From: Desulfuromonadaceae bacterium UBA2294
GTDB lineage: Bacteria; Desulfobacterota; Desulfuromonadia; Desulfuromonadales; UBA2294
Direction of reading: 5' to 3'
Length of the DNA: 51,634 nt
NCBI GenBank assembly: GCA_002345625.1
Contig: DDWE01000158.1
Span: forward strand, 1-51,634
Position numbers and translations under genes: made by a program. The notes under the pieces are model-generated. The model was not told the DNA's origin. It worked only from the letters and a program-made list of their open reading frames with translations, and ran no database searches. This document shows, piece after piece, positions 22,979-32,040 of this stretch; within the stretch, counting starts at the first letter, position 1; every line of letters starts with the position of its first letter.

Positions 22979-24184
22979 TCAGATATTTTCGAGAAGATGG
23001 CCCATCTTCTCCCGTTTGGTCGTCAAATAACCGATGTTGGCGCTGGTCGCCTCAATCTGCAAAGGGACACGCTCGACAATACTCAGGCCATAACCTTCAA
23101 GGCCGACAATTTTCTTCGGGTTATTGGTCATCAGGCGGATATCCCGGATTCCGAGATCAGATAAAATCTGGGCACCGATCCCGTAATCACGCAGATCGGC
23201 CTTAAAGCCAAGGGCTTCATTGGCTTCAACCGTATCGTGCCCGGTATCCTGTAAAGCGTAGGCGCGCAGTTTGTTGATCAGGCCGATGCCGCGCCCTTCC
23301 TGACGCATATAGAGCAGCACCCCGCTCCCCTCTGACTCGATCTGTTGCATGGCCGCGTGTAACTGATCACCACAGTCGCAGCGTTGCGAACCGAAAACAT
23401 CGCCGGTCAGGCACTCAGAATGGACTCTTACCAGAACCGGTTTTTCCGGATCGATCACACCTTTCACCAGAGCCAGATGATTGGCCCCATCGACATCATT
23501 TTCGTAGGCGATGGCGAGAAATTCCCCTCCGAGCGGTGTCGGCAAAACGGTCTCGGCAGCGCGGCGGACCAGGGTCTCCTTACGCATCCGGTAAGCCACC
23601 AGATCGGCGATGGTGACGATGCGCAGGTCGTGCTTTTTGGCAAATATCTGCAGTTCGGGCATCCGCGCCATGGTCCCATCTTCATTCATGATCTCGCAGA
23701 TCACTCCGGATGGGTTGAGGCCGGCGAGGCGCGACAGATCGACTGAGCCTTCGGTCTGTCCGGCGCGAACCAGAACCCCGCCGCGTTTAGCGCGCAGTGG
23801 GAAGATGTGTCCGGGGCGTGCCAGATCGAACGCGCGCGTCCCATCGGCAATCGCCACCTGAACCGTCCGCGCCCGGTCGGCAGCGGAGATCCCGGTTGAG
23901 ACGCCGGTGCGGGCTTCAATAGAGACAGTAAATGCGGTACCAAACGACGAGGAGTTTTGCTGCACCATCAGTGGCAGTTCAAGATGATCGGCACGATCTT
24001 CGGTCAAAGAGAGACAGATCAGGCCGCGCCCCTCGCGCGCCATAAAGTTGATCGCTTCAGGAGTCACTTTCTCGGCGGCGATAACCAGGTCGCCTTCATT
24101 CTCGCGATCTTCATCATCAACCAGGATAATCATTTTACCCTGACGTAGATCGTCAAAGGCAGCTTCTATTGAGGCTATGGGCAT
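22979..24184 (-). CDS. ribBA: Bifunctional RibBA (DHBP synthase / GTP cyclohydrolase II)
   Basis: A 401-residue fusion. The N-terminal half (about residues 1-200) is 3,4-dihydroxy-2-butanone-4-phosphate synthase with VDDEDRENEGDLVIAAE. The C-terminal half is GTP cyclohydrolase II with its zinc cysteines (SECLTGDVFGSQRCDCG) and RQEGRGIGL. Together they supply both starting branches of riboflavin synthesis. The ATG at 24184 (MPIASIEAAF) fits the family N-terminus and has AAGGA upstream; a longer frame lacks support. Confidence 0.97.
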   Translation of the reverse strand: MPIASIEAAFDDLRQGKMIILVDDEDRENEGDLVIAAEKVTPEAINFMAREGRGLICLSLTEDRADHLELPLMVQQNSSSFGTAFTVSIEARTGVSTGISAADRARTVQVAIADGTRAFDLARPGHIFPLRAKRGGVLVRAGQTEGSVDLSRLAGLNPSGVICEIMNEDGTMARMPELQIFAKKHDLRIVTIADLVAYRMRKETLVRRAAETVLPTPLGGEFLAIAYENDVDGANHLALVKGVIDPEKPVLVRVHSECLTGDVFGSQRCDCGDQLHAAMQQIESEGSGVLLYMRQEGRGIGLINKLRAYALQDTGHDTVEANEALGFKADLRDYGIGAQILSDLGIRDIRLMTNNPKKIVGLEGYGLSIVERVPLQIEATSANIGYLTTKREKMGHLLENI

Positions 24185-24215
24185 GGACGGGTCCTTTCGC
24201 AGACCGCTATATATC

Positions 24216-24866
24216 TCACAGAAAACCGTGCTTGGCAAGGAGTTCACGCGACAATGACGGCTTCGTGACTCCTTCGGCAGCAGGGGTCAGCAACCGTTCG
24301 ACATACTTGCCCAGCAGATCGGTTTCGATGTTGACCTCACTGCCGGCGGTACAGTTTTTAAGGGTTGTCATCGCAATGGTGTGTGGAATCACGCTCAGTC
24401 GGAAACGCGAACCGTCTATCGCGTTGACCGTCAGGCTGATGCCATCCAGGGCAACCGAACCTTTCTCCACCAGATAACGACTGCAGGACGGCGGTGCCTC
24501 GATTTCGAGAATCACGGCATTTAGTTCGCTGTGCCGGGAGACTATCCGACCGACCTCATCGATGTGTCCGGTCATCAGATGACCGCCGAGGCGATCACCA
24601 AGGCGCAAGGCGCGTTCAAGGTTGACCGGCTGGCCGGGCCGCAAACGACCGAGGGTTGTGCGCGAAAAGGTTTCCGGTGACACATCGGCGTCAAACCCCT
24701 CAGAACCGATTGTCGTCACAGTCAGGCAGGCACCGTTCACAGCGATACTCTCGCCGAGAACAAGCTCCCGCACCGGCAACGCGGTCACAATAGAGAGCAC
24801 GGCAGCCTCACCACTGCGACGGATTGCCCGCACATGACCGCAATCCTCAATCAAACCGGTGAACAT
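24216..24866 (-). CDS. ribE: Riboflavin synthase alpha subunit
   Basis: A 216-residue enzyme with two lumazine-binding repeats, MFTGLIEDCG...VNGACLTV and GHLMTGHIDEVG...LDGISLTVN, which dismutates lumazine to riboflavin. The start overlaps the ribD reading frame by 16 bases with GAGGTG upstream. The symbol ribE is used for this alpha subunit; some genomes call it ribC. Confidence 0.96.
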   Translation of the reverse strand: MFTGLIEDCGHVRAIRRSGEAAVLSIVTALPVRELVLGESIAVNGACLTVTTIGSEGFDADVSPETFSRTTLGRLRPGQPVNLERALRLGDRLGGHLMTGHIDEVGRIVSRHSELNAVILEIEAPPSCSRYLVEKGSVALDGISLTVNAIDGSRFRLSVIPHTIAMTTLKNCTAGSEVNIETDLLGKYVERLLTPAAEGVTKPSLSRELLAKHGFL

Positions 24867-25954
24867 GATGACACCTCTCCTTCGATCAGGATATCGTCGG
24901 TAAACGTCCGGGTGCGCACATCGATCAAAGACCAGGCCGCATCCGGTGCCAAAACACCGGCACCACCGAACAGCGGATAACCATCAGCACCACCAAACAG
25001 TTTCGGCGCAATGAAAATCGCCAACCGGTTGACAACCCCGGCCCGCAAGGCGCTGCCGTTCAGTTCGGCACCTGCCTCGAGCAGAATGTGTTGCAGATTC
25101 CGCTGCCCCAAACGCTCCATCAAATCGGCCAGAGAAACCCGCCCCTGCTCGTCGCGACAGATCAGCACCTCGATCCCGCGAGCGCGCAAGGCGTTGATCC
25201 GATCCGGTGCGGCGGCAGCAGTTGTCACCAACAAGGTTGGTGCCGATGAAGACTGGGACAAAATCTGCGCCCCATCCGGAATCCGTAACGTGGAATCGAC
25301 AACAATCCGCACCGGATCGCGCCCACCTTCAGGCAACCGGACTGTTAATCGGGAATCATCAGACAGCACCGTGCCGACACCGGTCAACACCGCATCACAG
25401 CGATCACGTAACCGGTGAACATGCTCACGACTTTCCGGCCCGGTAATCCACTGCGAAGCGCCAGACGAGGTCGCGGTCTGACCGTCGAGGGTCATGGCTG
25501 CTTTCAACGTTACAAAAGGAAGCCCGGTGGTAATGTGACGGGCGAAGGGAGCTATCAACCAGCGACAGGGTGCCTCAAGGACGCCACTGATGACCTCAAT
25601 GCCGTTCTCACGCAAACGGGCGATCCCGCGACCTGCAACAAGAGGGTTCGGATCGACCGTTCCAACAAAAACGCGCCGGATACCGACAGCAATCACGGCA
25701 TCGGCGCAAGGTCCGGTCCGGCCCTGATGCGAACAGGGTTCAAGAGTCACATACAGATCGGCCCCACGCGCTGCCGGACCGGCAGCAGCCAGAGCAAAAA
25801 TCTCGGCGTGGGGCTCTCCGACACGTGGGTGGAACCCCTCACCAATAATCGCCCCCCCGGAAACGACAACGGCCCCGACCGGAGGGTTGGGGCTGGTGCG
25901 TCCCTCACCACATTGGGCAAGGTCTAAGGCGCGTTGGAGGAAGCGTTCCGGCAT
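24851..25954 (-). CDS. ribD: Bifunctional deaminase/reductase RibD
   Basis: A 367-residue fusion. The N-terminal cytidine-deaminase-like domain carries zinc motifs HAE and PCSHQGRTGPC. The C-terminal reductase domain (residues about 150-360) has TLKAAMTLDGQTATSSG. It performs the second and third steps after GTP cyclohydrolase II. The ATG at 25954 is preferred to a TTG just before it. It begins 28 bases after nrdR. There is no FMN riboswitch upstream, because the genes are packed. Confidence 0.96.
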   Translation of the reverse strand: MPERFLQRALDLAQCGEGRTSPNPPVGAVVVSGGAIIGEGFHPRVGEPHAEIFALAAAGPAARGADLYVTLEPCSHQGRTGPCADAVIAVGIRRVFVGTVDPNPLVAGRGIARLRENGIEVISGVLEAPCRWLIAPFARHITTGLPFVTLKAAMTLDGQTATSSGASQWITGPESREHVHRLRDRCDAVLTGVGTVLSDDSRLTVRLPEGGRDPVRIVVDSTLRIPDGAQILSQSSSAPTLLVTTAAAAPDRINALRARGIEVLICRDEQGRVSLADLMERLGQRNLQHILLEAGAELNGSALRAGVVNRLAIFIAPKLFGGADGYPLFGGAGVLAPDAAWSLIDVRTRTFTDDILIEGEVSSCSPV

Positions 25955-25981
25955 CAAAATCTCACGTGAGGGGCAAGAGGA

Positions 25982-26455
25982 TCAGCGGCTGAGTTTCTTA
26001 TCCCCCTGCGCCAGGATATCCTTGAGCTCAGACATGAATTCGTTAATATCCTTGAACTGACGATAGACCGATGCGAAACGGACATAAGCCACTTCGTCCA
26101 TGGCGTGCAAACCTTCCATGACCGAGTTACCGATCCGGCGGGCATCAACTTCCTTCTCGCCACTCTCCTGTAATGACAATTCGAGGCTGTCGACAAACCG
26201 CTCGATGGTGGCGATGGAGACCGGCCTTTTTTCGCAGGCACGCTGCATGCCGGAGATGATCTTCATCCGGTCGAACGCTTCGCGGCGACCATCCTTCTTT
26301 ACCACCAGCGGCAAGGTCTCCTCGACCCGCTCGTAGGTCGTAAAACGGCGCTCACACTCAGTACACTCACGTCGACGCCGGATATTGTTGCCCTCTTTCC
26401 CCATACGGGAATCGACCACCTTGGTGTCAACAAAACCGCAGAACGGACATTTCAT
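25982..26455 (-). CDS. nrdR: Transcriptional repressor NrdR
   Basis: A 157-residue regulator of ribonucleotide reductase genes. The zinc ribbon MKCPFCG...ECTECERRF (two CxxC pairs) precedes an ATP-cone domain (KKDGRREAFDRMKI). It represses nrd promoters when dATP is high. The start overlaps the dCMP-deaminase stop. A ribD-nrdR-glyA neighbourhood is widespread in deltaproteobacteria. Confidence 0.97.
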   Translation of the reverse strand: MKCPFCGFVDTKVVDSRMGKEGNNIRRRRECTECERRFTTYERVEETLPLVVKKDGRREAFDRMKIISGMQRACEKRPVSIATIERFVDSLELSLQESGEKEVDARRIGNSVMEGLHAMDEVAYVRFASVYRQFKDINEFMSELKDILAQGDKKLSR

Positions 26456-26937
26456 TCGTTATCTCCCGCAACCGCACTGAGTGATTTTCCGGCGTAGACA
26501 CGAAAATCGATCCCCGACTCGGCCAGAATGTCCTTGGCCAGAATATCAGGATAACCGTCAAGATAGACGATTTCGCGGATACCGGCATTGATGATCATTT
26601 TTGAACAGATGATACAGGGAGAATTGGTGCAGTACAAAACAGCGCCATCAATATTGACCCCGTGCTTGGCCGCCTGAATGATGACGTTCTGTTCAGCATG
26701 CAGCCCGCGGCAAAGCTCATGCCGCTCCCCGGAAGGAATTTTCAATTGATCACGCAGGCAGCCGACATCGGCACAGTGGCTGATACCGGACGGGGTGCCG
26801 TTATAACCTGTCGCCAGGATATTGTTGTTTTTGACGATGACCGCCCCGACCTGACGACGCAGGCAGGTGGAGCGTTTTGCCACCAACTGCGCAATACTCA
26901 TGAAGTATTCTTCCCAGCTGGGGCGCGAGTCGATCAT
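26452..26937 (-). CDS. dCMP deaminase
   Basis: A 161-residue zinc enzyme that deaminates dCMP to dUMP for thymidylate synthesis. The zinc site reads HAEQNVI and CTNSPCIICSKMI, and YNGTPSGISHC is typical of dCMP deaminases. The ATG at 26937 overlaps the glyA stop (TGATG), and no Shine-Dalgarno is visible, so coupling is likely. ComEB-type competence proteins share the fold, but the motifs favour dCMP deaminase. Confidence 0.92.
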   Translation of the reverse strand: MIDSRPSWEEYFMSIAQLVAKRSTCLRRQVGAVIVKNNNILATGYNGTPSGISHCADVGCLRDQLKIPSGERHELCRGLHAEQNVIIQAAKHGVNIDGAVLYCTNSPCIICSKMIINAGIREIVYLDGYPDILAKDILAESGIDFRVYAGKSLSAVAGDNE

Positions 26938-28187
26938 CACGGCAACCGATGGGCATAGAGCGGGAAGCGTTTACACAGTTCCTTGACTTCGGCCTTGATT
27001 CCGGCCAGTAAAGTCTCATCTTCCGGAGCGGCCAGAGCACGCGCGATCCAGTCGGCGACCTGCTTCATCTCTGCCTCTTTCAGGCCGCGGGTCGTTGTTG
27101 CCGGGGTGCCGATACGAACACCGCTGGTCACAAACGGCGACCGGGTATCAAAAGGGACCGCATTCTTGTTGACCGTAATACCGGCTTTTTCCAATGCCGC
27201 TTCGGCCGTCTTCCCGGTCAAATCGGTACCGGTAAAATCGAGCAACATCAAGTGGTTGTCGGTGCCACCGGAGACGAGACGGAAGCCGTGTCCGACGAGA
27301 CCTTCAGCCAGGGCTGCAGCGTTCTTGACCACCTGTTGAGCATAGAGTTTGAACTCCGGTGCCAGTGCTTCCTTAAAGGCCACCGCCTTGGCAGCAATAA
27401 CATGCATCAGCGGTCCACCCTGGATGCCGGGGAAAATGTTGCTGTTCAGTTTCTTGGCGTACTCTTCCCGACACAGAATCATGCCGCCACGCGGGCCGCG
27501 CAGGGTTTTGTGGGTGGTGGTGGTGACAAACTCGGCATAAGGGACCGGGTTTGGATGGACGCCGGCGGCGACCAGACCGGCGATGTGGGCCATGTCGACC
27601 ATGACGACGGCACCGACCTTATCGGCAATGCGCCGAAAGGCAGGAAAATCGATGGTACGCGGATAGGCACTGGCACCGACCACAATCATCTTCGGCTGAT
27701 GCTCAACGGCAAGGCGCTCGACCTCATCATAATCAATATGGCCGGTTTGCGAATCGACCCCGTAAGGGACAATATTAAACAGTTTTCCGGAGAAATTAAC
27801 CGGTGAGCCGTGGGTTAAATGGCCACCGTGGGCCAGATTCATACCGAGAATGGTGTCGCCCGGCTGACAGACGGTGAAATAGACCGCCATATTGGCCTGG
27901 GAACCGGAGTGGGGTTGAACGTTGGCGTGTTCAGCGCCAAACAGTTCCAGGGCCCGATCGATCGCCAGCTGCTCGGCCTCGTCGACAAACTCGCAACCGC
28001 CGTAATAACGCTTCGCCGGATAACCTTCGGCATACTTGTTGGTCAGAACCGACCCTTGAGCCTCGAGAATATTTTCACTGACAAAGTTCTCCGAGGCGAT
28101 GAATTCAAGGTTGTATTCCTGGCGCCCGGTCTCCCGGTTGATAATATCAGCAATTTGTGGATCGAATGCGGCGAGTCCTTGCGACAT
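26937..28187 (-). CDS. glyA: Serine hydroxymethyltransferase
   Basis: A 416-residue PLP enzyme interconverting serine and glycine and feeding one-carbon units. LEFIASENFVS, the PLP-lysine region TTTHKTLRGPRGG and GTPATTTRGL are diagnostic. The ATG at 28187 has GAGGAT upstream; ten extra codons in frame are excluded. It starts the tight run glyA-dCMP deaminase-nrdR-ribD-ribE-ribBA-ribH-nusB-M17N-like-hom. Confidence 0.97.
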   Translation of the reverse strand: MSQGLAAFDPQIADIINRETGRQEYNLEFIASENFVSENILEAQGSVLTNKYAEGYPAKRYYGGCEFVDEAEQLAIDRALELFGAEHANVQPHSGSQANMAVYFTVCQPGDTILGMNLAHGGHLTHGSPVNFSGKLFNIVPYGVDSQTGHIDYDEVERLAVEHQPKMIVVGASAYPRTIDFPAFRRIADKVGAVVMVDMAHIAGLVAAGVHPNPVPYAEFVTTTTHKTLRGPRGGMILCREEYAKKLNSNIFPGIQGGPLMHVIAAKAVAFKEALAPEFKLYAQQVVKNAAALAEGLVGHGFRLVSGGTDNHLMLLDFTGTDLTGKTAEAALEKAGITVNKNAVPFDTRSPFVTSGVRIGTPATTTRGLKEAEMKQVADWIARALAAPEDETLLAGIKAEVKELCKRFPLYAHRLP

Positions 28188-28223
28188 CGTAATATCCTCG
28201 TCTTTGTCTTGAGTCAAAGTTTA

Positions 28224-28250
28224 AAGGGCAGGCAAAACCGGCCTGCCCTT
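28224..28250 (-). terminator. Hairpin between rpiB and glyA
   Basis: A ten-base perfect stem AAGGGCAGGC/GCCTGCCCTT with a seven-base loop starts 11 bases after the rpiB stop. The run after it on the minus strand (TTTAAACTTT) is a weak U-tract, so it may end the fab operon or lower flow into glyA. Confidence 0.65.
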
Positions 28251-28260
28251 CGTGATGCGT

Positions 28261-28725
28261 TCAAATGCGGCCAGCGCGGATATCGTCTTCCAGGCTGGCA
28301 ATCTTGTCGAGCCGACGCTGGTGTCGCCCCCCTTCAAACGGGGTCTCGAGCCAGATCTTCACCATACTTCTGGCGGATGCGACATCGAGCACCCGACCGC
28401 CCATCACCAGAATGTTGGCGTCGTTATGTTCTTTGGCCATCTGCGCCGTAAAATCATCGTGCACCAGCGCCGCCCGCACACCGGGGAACTTGTTGGCGGT
28501 GATCGACATACCGATACCGGTACCGCAGATCAGAATACCGCGGGCTGCTTCACCACGCGACAAGGCTTTGGCGAGTTGGGCCGCGTAATCAGGGTAGTCG
28601 ACAGAATCATCCGACATCGTCCCGAGATCGTGCACAACCTGCTGGGCAGACAGCAGATACTCGACCAGGGCAGACTTCAGTTCGAGCCCGCCATGATCGC
28701 TGGCAATAACAATGGTCTGCGCCAT
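28261..28725 (-). CDS. rpiB: Ribose-5-phosphate isomerase B
   Basis: A 154-residue isomerase between ribose-5-phosphate and ribulose-5-phosphate. IASDHGGLELKSAL, GILICGTGIGMSITANKFPGVRAAL and HNDANILVMGGRVL are the RpiB signatures. The ATG lies one base after the fabF stop, so translation is coupled. It is the last gene of the fatty-acid operon. Confidence 0.96.
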   Translation of the reverse strand: MAQTIVIASDHGGLELKSALVEYLLSAQQVVHDLGTMSDDSVDYPDYAAQLAKALSRGEAARGILICGTGIGMSITANKFPGVRAALVHDDFTAQMAKEHNDANILVMGGRVLDVASARSMVKIWLETPFEGGRHQRRLDKIASLEDDIRAGRI

Positions 28726-28726
28726 A

Positions 28727-29953
28727 TCAGACTTTCCGGAACAGGATCGTTGCGTTTGTCCCGCCGAAGCCGAGCGAATTGCTCATGGCAACACGGATTT
28801 TAGCGTCACGCGCCGTATTCGGCACATAATCGAGATCGCAATCCGGATCGGGGTCCGTTAAGTTAATGGTCGGTGGAACGACGCCACGGTCCATGGCCAG
28901 CAGGGTGTAGACCGCCTCCAGACCACCGGCAGCGCCGAGGGCATGGCCGGTCATACTCTTGGTCGAACTGACCATAACCTTGCGCGCACGGTCACCAAGC
29001 GCCGATTTAATCGCCATGGTTTCATAAAGATCGTTGAACGGCGTCGACGTGCCATGGGCATTGATGTAATCGACTTCGTCCGGGTTTATCCCGCGCAGCG
29101 CCATCTTCATGCAGCGTGCCGCCCCCTCGCCATTCGGCGCCGGAGCAGTGAGATGATAGGCATCACCGGTCGCGCCGTAACCGGCGACTTCGGCATAGAT
29201 CTTGGCACCACGTTTCTTGGCTGACTCGTACTCTTCAAGAACGACAATACCCGCCCCTTCGCCCATGACGAAGCCATCGCGGCCCTTGTCGAACGGGCGA
29301 CTGGCAGCAGTCGGGTCATCATTGCGGGTCGAAAGCGCCTTCATGACGTTGAAACCGGCAATACCCAGCGGTGTGATCGTCGACTCGGTACCTCCAGCGA
29401 TCATCGCATCGGCGTCGCCGCGTTTGATCATATGATAAGCGTCGCCGATCGAATGAGTTCCGGTAGCACAGGCCGAGACCGAAGAGATATTGGGGCCCTT
29501 GGCACCATGACGAATGGAAATGTGGCCAGGGGCGAGGTTGATGATCAGCATCGGGATAAAGAAGGGTGAAACTTTTTTGTAGCCACCTTCCATCATCGCC
29601 TCGTGATATCGTTCAATAGCCGGCAGGCCACCAAGGCCAGCGCCAACCAGCACTCCGACATTCTCGGCATTCTCGTCATTGATCACCAGACCCGAGTCGG
29701 TCATCGCGAGTTCCGCCGCCGCCAGAGCATACTGGATAAAGAGATCCATTTTCTTGACCTCTTTCTTATCCATGTAGTCTTCCGGGTTGAAGTCCTTGAC
29801 CTCCCCGGCGATCTGGCTCGGCAGCTCCGATGCGTCGAAGCGGGTAATCCTGGCGATCCCCGACTTCCCTTGCGTCAAGGCAGCCCAGTTCTGTTCCACC
29901 CCGATACCAAGCGGTGAGACAACTCCAACACCCGTTACAACGACTCTTCGCAT
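28727..29953 (-). CDS. fabF: Beta-ketoacyl-ACP synthase II
   Basis: A 408-residue condensing enzyme that elongates acyl-ACP with malonyl-ACP. The catalytic Cys lies in SSVSACATGTHSIGDAY and the two His in NAHGTSTPFND and SMTGHALGAAGG. Length is normal. GGAGGA lies about 11 bases before the ATG. It follows acpP after 109 bases that contain only a short GGGAGA/TCTCCC dyad. Confidence 0.97.
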   Translation of the reverse strand: MRRVVVTGVGVVSPLGIGVEQNWAALTQGKSGIARITRFDASELPSQIAGEVKDFNPEDYMDKKEVKKMDLFIQYALAAAELAMTDSGLVINDENAENVGVLVGAGLGGLPAIERYHEAMMEGGYKKVSPFFIPMLIINLAPGHISIRHGAKGPNISSVSACATGTHSIGDAYHMIKRGDADAMIAGGTESTITPLGIAGFNVMKALSTRNDDPTAASRPFDKGRDGFVMGEGAGIVVLEEYESAKKRGAKIYAEVAGYGATGDAYHLTAPAPNGEGAARCMKMALRGINPDEVDYINAHGTSTPFNDLYETMAIKSALGDRARKVMVSSTKSMTGHALGAAGGLEAVYTLLAMDRGVVPPTINLTDPDPDCDLDYVPNTARDAKIRVAMSNSLGFGGTNATILFRKV

Positions 29954-30062
29954 TGCGACAAAATCCTCCGTCGGCTACGCAATCTTACTCAAAAGGGTTG
30001 CCCCTCGTCTGACACGTCTTGCAGCTAACCGGGAGAAGGTCTCCCTTCCCCCGGTCGTCACA

Positions 30063-30293
30063 TCAGGCATTTTCCTTGATGTAATTCACTGCATCACGGA
30101 CCGTCTGAATCTTCTCGGCGTCTTCGTCAGGAATCTCGATATCAAACTCCTCTTCCAGAGCCATAACCAGCTCGACGGTGTCGAGGGAGTCAGCACCAAG
30201 ATCATCCATGAAAGAGGCATCTTCAGTCACTTGATCCTCATCAACACCCAGCTGCTCGGCAACGATCTGCTTCACTTTTTCTTCAATAGCCAT
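30063..30293 (-). CDS. acpP: Acyl carrier protein
   Basis: A 76-residue acidic helical protein. The phosphopantetheine serine is in DLGADSLDTVELVM. AAGGAGGAAAG, a very strong ribosome site, precedes the ATG, as expected for an abundant protein. Confidence 0.98.
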   Translation of the reverse strand: MAIEEKVKQIVAEQLGVDEDQVTEDASFMDDLGADSLDTVELVMALEEEFDIEIPDEDAEKIQTVRDAVNYIKENA

Positions 30294-30340
30294 TGTTCTT
30301 TCCTCCTTGAATTGGTGGGTCTATGGAGACTTCTCCGGTC

Positions 30341-31078
30341 TTACATGTACATACCGCCATTAATACCGAGCACCTGCCCGGTAATGTATGAAGATTGATC
30401 AGCGGCCAGAAACACAACCGCATGCGCAATATCGGCCGCTTCGCCGAAACGGGCAAGAGGGATCTGCGCAAGCAACTCTGCCCTTACCTTCTCCGGCAGT
30501 TCATCGGTCATCTCGGTCGAAATAAAACCCGGAGTGATGGCGTTGACCGTAATGTTGCGTTTCGACAGTTCACGAGCATTCGATTTGGTCAATCCGATCA
30601 GTCCGGCCTTACTGGCGCAGTAATTGGCCTGTCCGGCGTTCCCCATTTCACCAACGACCGAAGAGATATTAATAATCCGCCCCGAGCGCTGCTTGGTCAT
30701 CACCTTGGCCACGGCCCGGGTCAAGACAAAAGCACCTTTAAGATTGGTATCAAGAACCGCGTCCCAGTCCTCATCTCGCATCCGTAGCAGCAGACCGTCA
30801 CGGGTGATCCCGGCGTTGTTGACCAGGATATCGACACGGCCATAAGCGGACATGGCTGCCTCAATCAGGCGGTCGGCATCTTCCGTCCGAGCGACATCAC
30901 CGACAACGGCCAGAGCCTTCCCTCCGGCTGCAGAAATCTCTGCAACCAGTTGGTTAAGCAGCTCCTCGTTTCGGGCTGAGGCGACAACGGTAGCACCTTT
31001 AGAGGCAAGTTCAAGAGCGATGGTGCGACCAATGCCACGCGAGGCACCGGTGACAACGGCAATTTTATCTTTCAGCAT
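30341..31078 (-). CDS. fabG: 3-oxoacyl-ACP reductase
   Basis: A 245-residue short-chain dehydrogenase. The NADPH motif TGASRGIG, NNAGITRDGLLLRM, and the catalytic Ser-Tyr-Lys set with YCASKAGLIGLTK identify FabG. GGAG precedes the ATG by six bases. It stands between fabD and acpP. Confidence 0.97.
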   Translation of the reverse strand: MLKDKIAVVTGASRGIGRTIALELASKGATVVASARNEELLNQLVAEISAAGGKALAVVGDVARTEDADRLIEAAMSAYGRVDILVNNAGITRDGLLLRMRDEDWDAVLDTNLKGAFVLTRAVAKVMTKQRSGRIINISSVVGEMGNAGQANYCASKAGLIGLTKSNARELSKRNITVNAITPGFISTEMTDELPEKVRAELLAQIPLARFGEAADIAHAVVFLAADQSSYITGQVLGINGGMYM

Positions 31079-31098
31079 GAAAAACTCCGCTTTTTTGA

Positions 31099-32016
31099 CT
31101 ACAGCAACTTCTGCAGGGAGGCTGTATCCTCCATGTTCTGGGCATCGGCTGTTTTTACAATACGCTTGACCAGACCGGCGAGAACCTTGCCCGGACCTAT
31201 TTCAATGAACCGCTCGACGCCGAGGGCCGCCATCCGCTCAACCGAAGCATCCCAGCGTACAGGTGCGCTGACCTGACGAACCAGCAGATCACGCACCCGG
31301 TTCGCATCCTGATTCGGCTCAGCCTCAACATTGCTGACCACCGGCACAACCAGCGGTGCCAGGACAAGTTTATCGAGAACCGCGGCCAGACGCTCACCGG
31401 CAGGGACCATCAAGGAGCAATGAAACGGGGCGCTGACCGGCAAAGGCAGGGCACGCTTTGCCCCCTTCTCCTTGGCCAGAGCCATGGCACGCTCAACGGC
31501 AGAGGTATGACCGGCGATAACTACCTGACCAGGACTGTTGAAATTGGCAGGCGCAACAACCTCGCCCTGTGCGGCAGCCTGACAGACAGTCTCAAGATCG
31601 GCACCATCAAGGCCGAGGATCGCCGCCATGGCGCCGACACCGACCGGAACCGCCTGTTGCATGAACGCACCGCGCTGACGCACCGTGCGCACGGCATCGG
31701 CGAAATTCATCGTCCCGGCACAGACCAGAGCTGAATACTCACCAAGGGAGTGCCCGGCTGCATAGTCAGGACGCAGACCGGTCTCCTGCTCCAGCACGCG
31801 CAAGGCAGCAATACTGGTGGTCAGAATCGCCGGTTGCGTATTGGTTGTCAGCTTCAGGTCCTCTTCCGGGCCGTTGAAACAGAGGTCGGAGAGGTTGAAA
31901 CCGATGGCGTCGTTGGCTTCTTCAAAGACCGTCCGCGCGGTCGCAAAGTTGTCGGCAAGGTCTTTGCCCATACCGGCAAATTGGGAACCCTGACCCGGAA
32001 ACACAAATGCGATCAT
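31099..32016 (-). CDS. fabD: Malonyl-CoA:ACP transacylase
   Basis: A 305-residue transacylase. FVFPGQGSQFAGMGKDL, the nucleophile elbow GHSLGEYSAL and the catalytic His in SAPFHCSLM are present. I place the start at ATG 32016 (MIAFVFPGQ); a TTG four codons earlier abuts the AGGAG ribosome site too closely. It lies 24 bases after fabH. Confidence 0.96.
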   Translation of the reverse strand: MIAFVFPGQGSQFAGMGKDLADNFATARTVFEEANDAIGFNLSDLCFNGPEEDLKLTTNTQPAILTTSIAALRVLEQETGLRPDYAAGHSLGEYSALVCAGTMNFADAVRTVRQRGAFMQQAVPVGVGAMAAILGLDGADLETVCQAAAQGEVVAPANFNSPGQVVIAGHTSAVERAMALAKEKGAKRALPLPVSAPFHCSLMVPAGERLAAVLDKLVLAPLVVPVVSNVEAEPNQDANRVRDLLVRQVSAPVRWDASVERMAALGVERFIEIGPGKVLAGLVKRIVKTADAQNMEDTASLQKLL

Positions 32017-32040
32017 ATTTAAATTCAACTCCTGTTGCAG

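Noticed and set aside
24851..25981. FMN riboswitch upstream of the rib genes
   Set aside because: The genes overlap or lie a few bases apart from glyA to nusB, leaving no room for an aptamer, and no conserved FMN-aptamer segments were seen.
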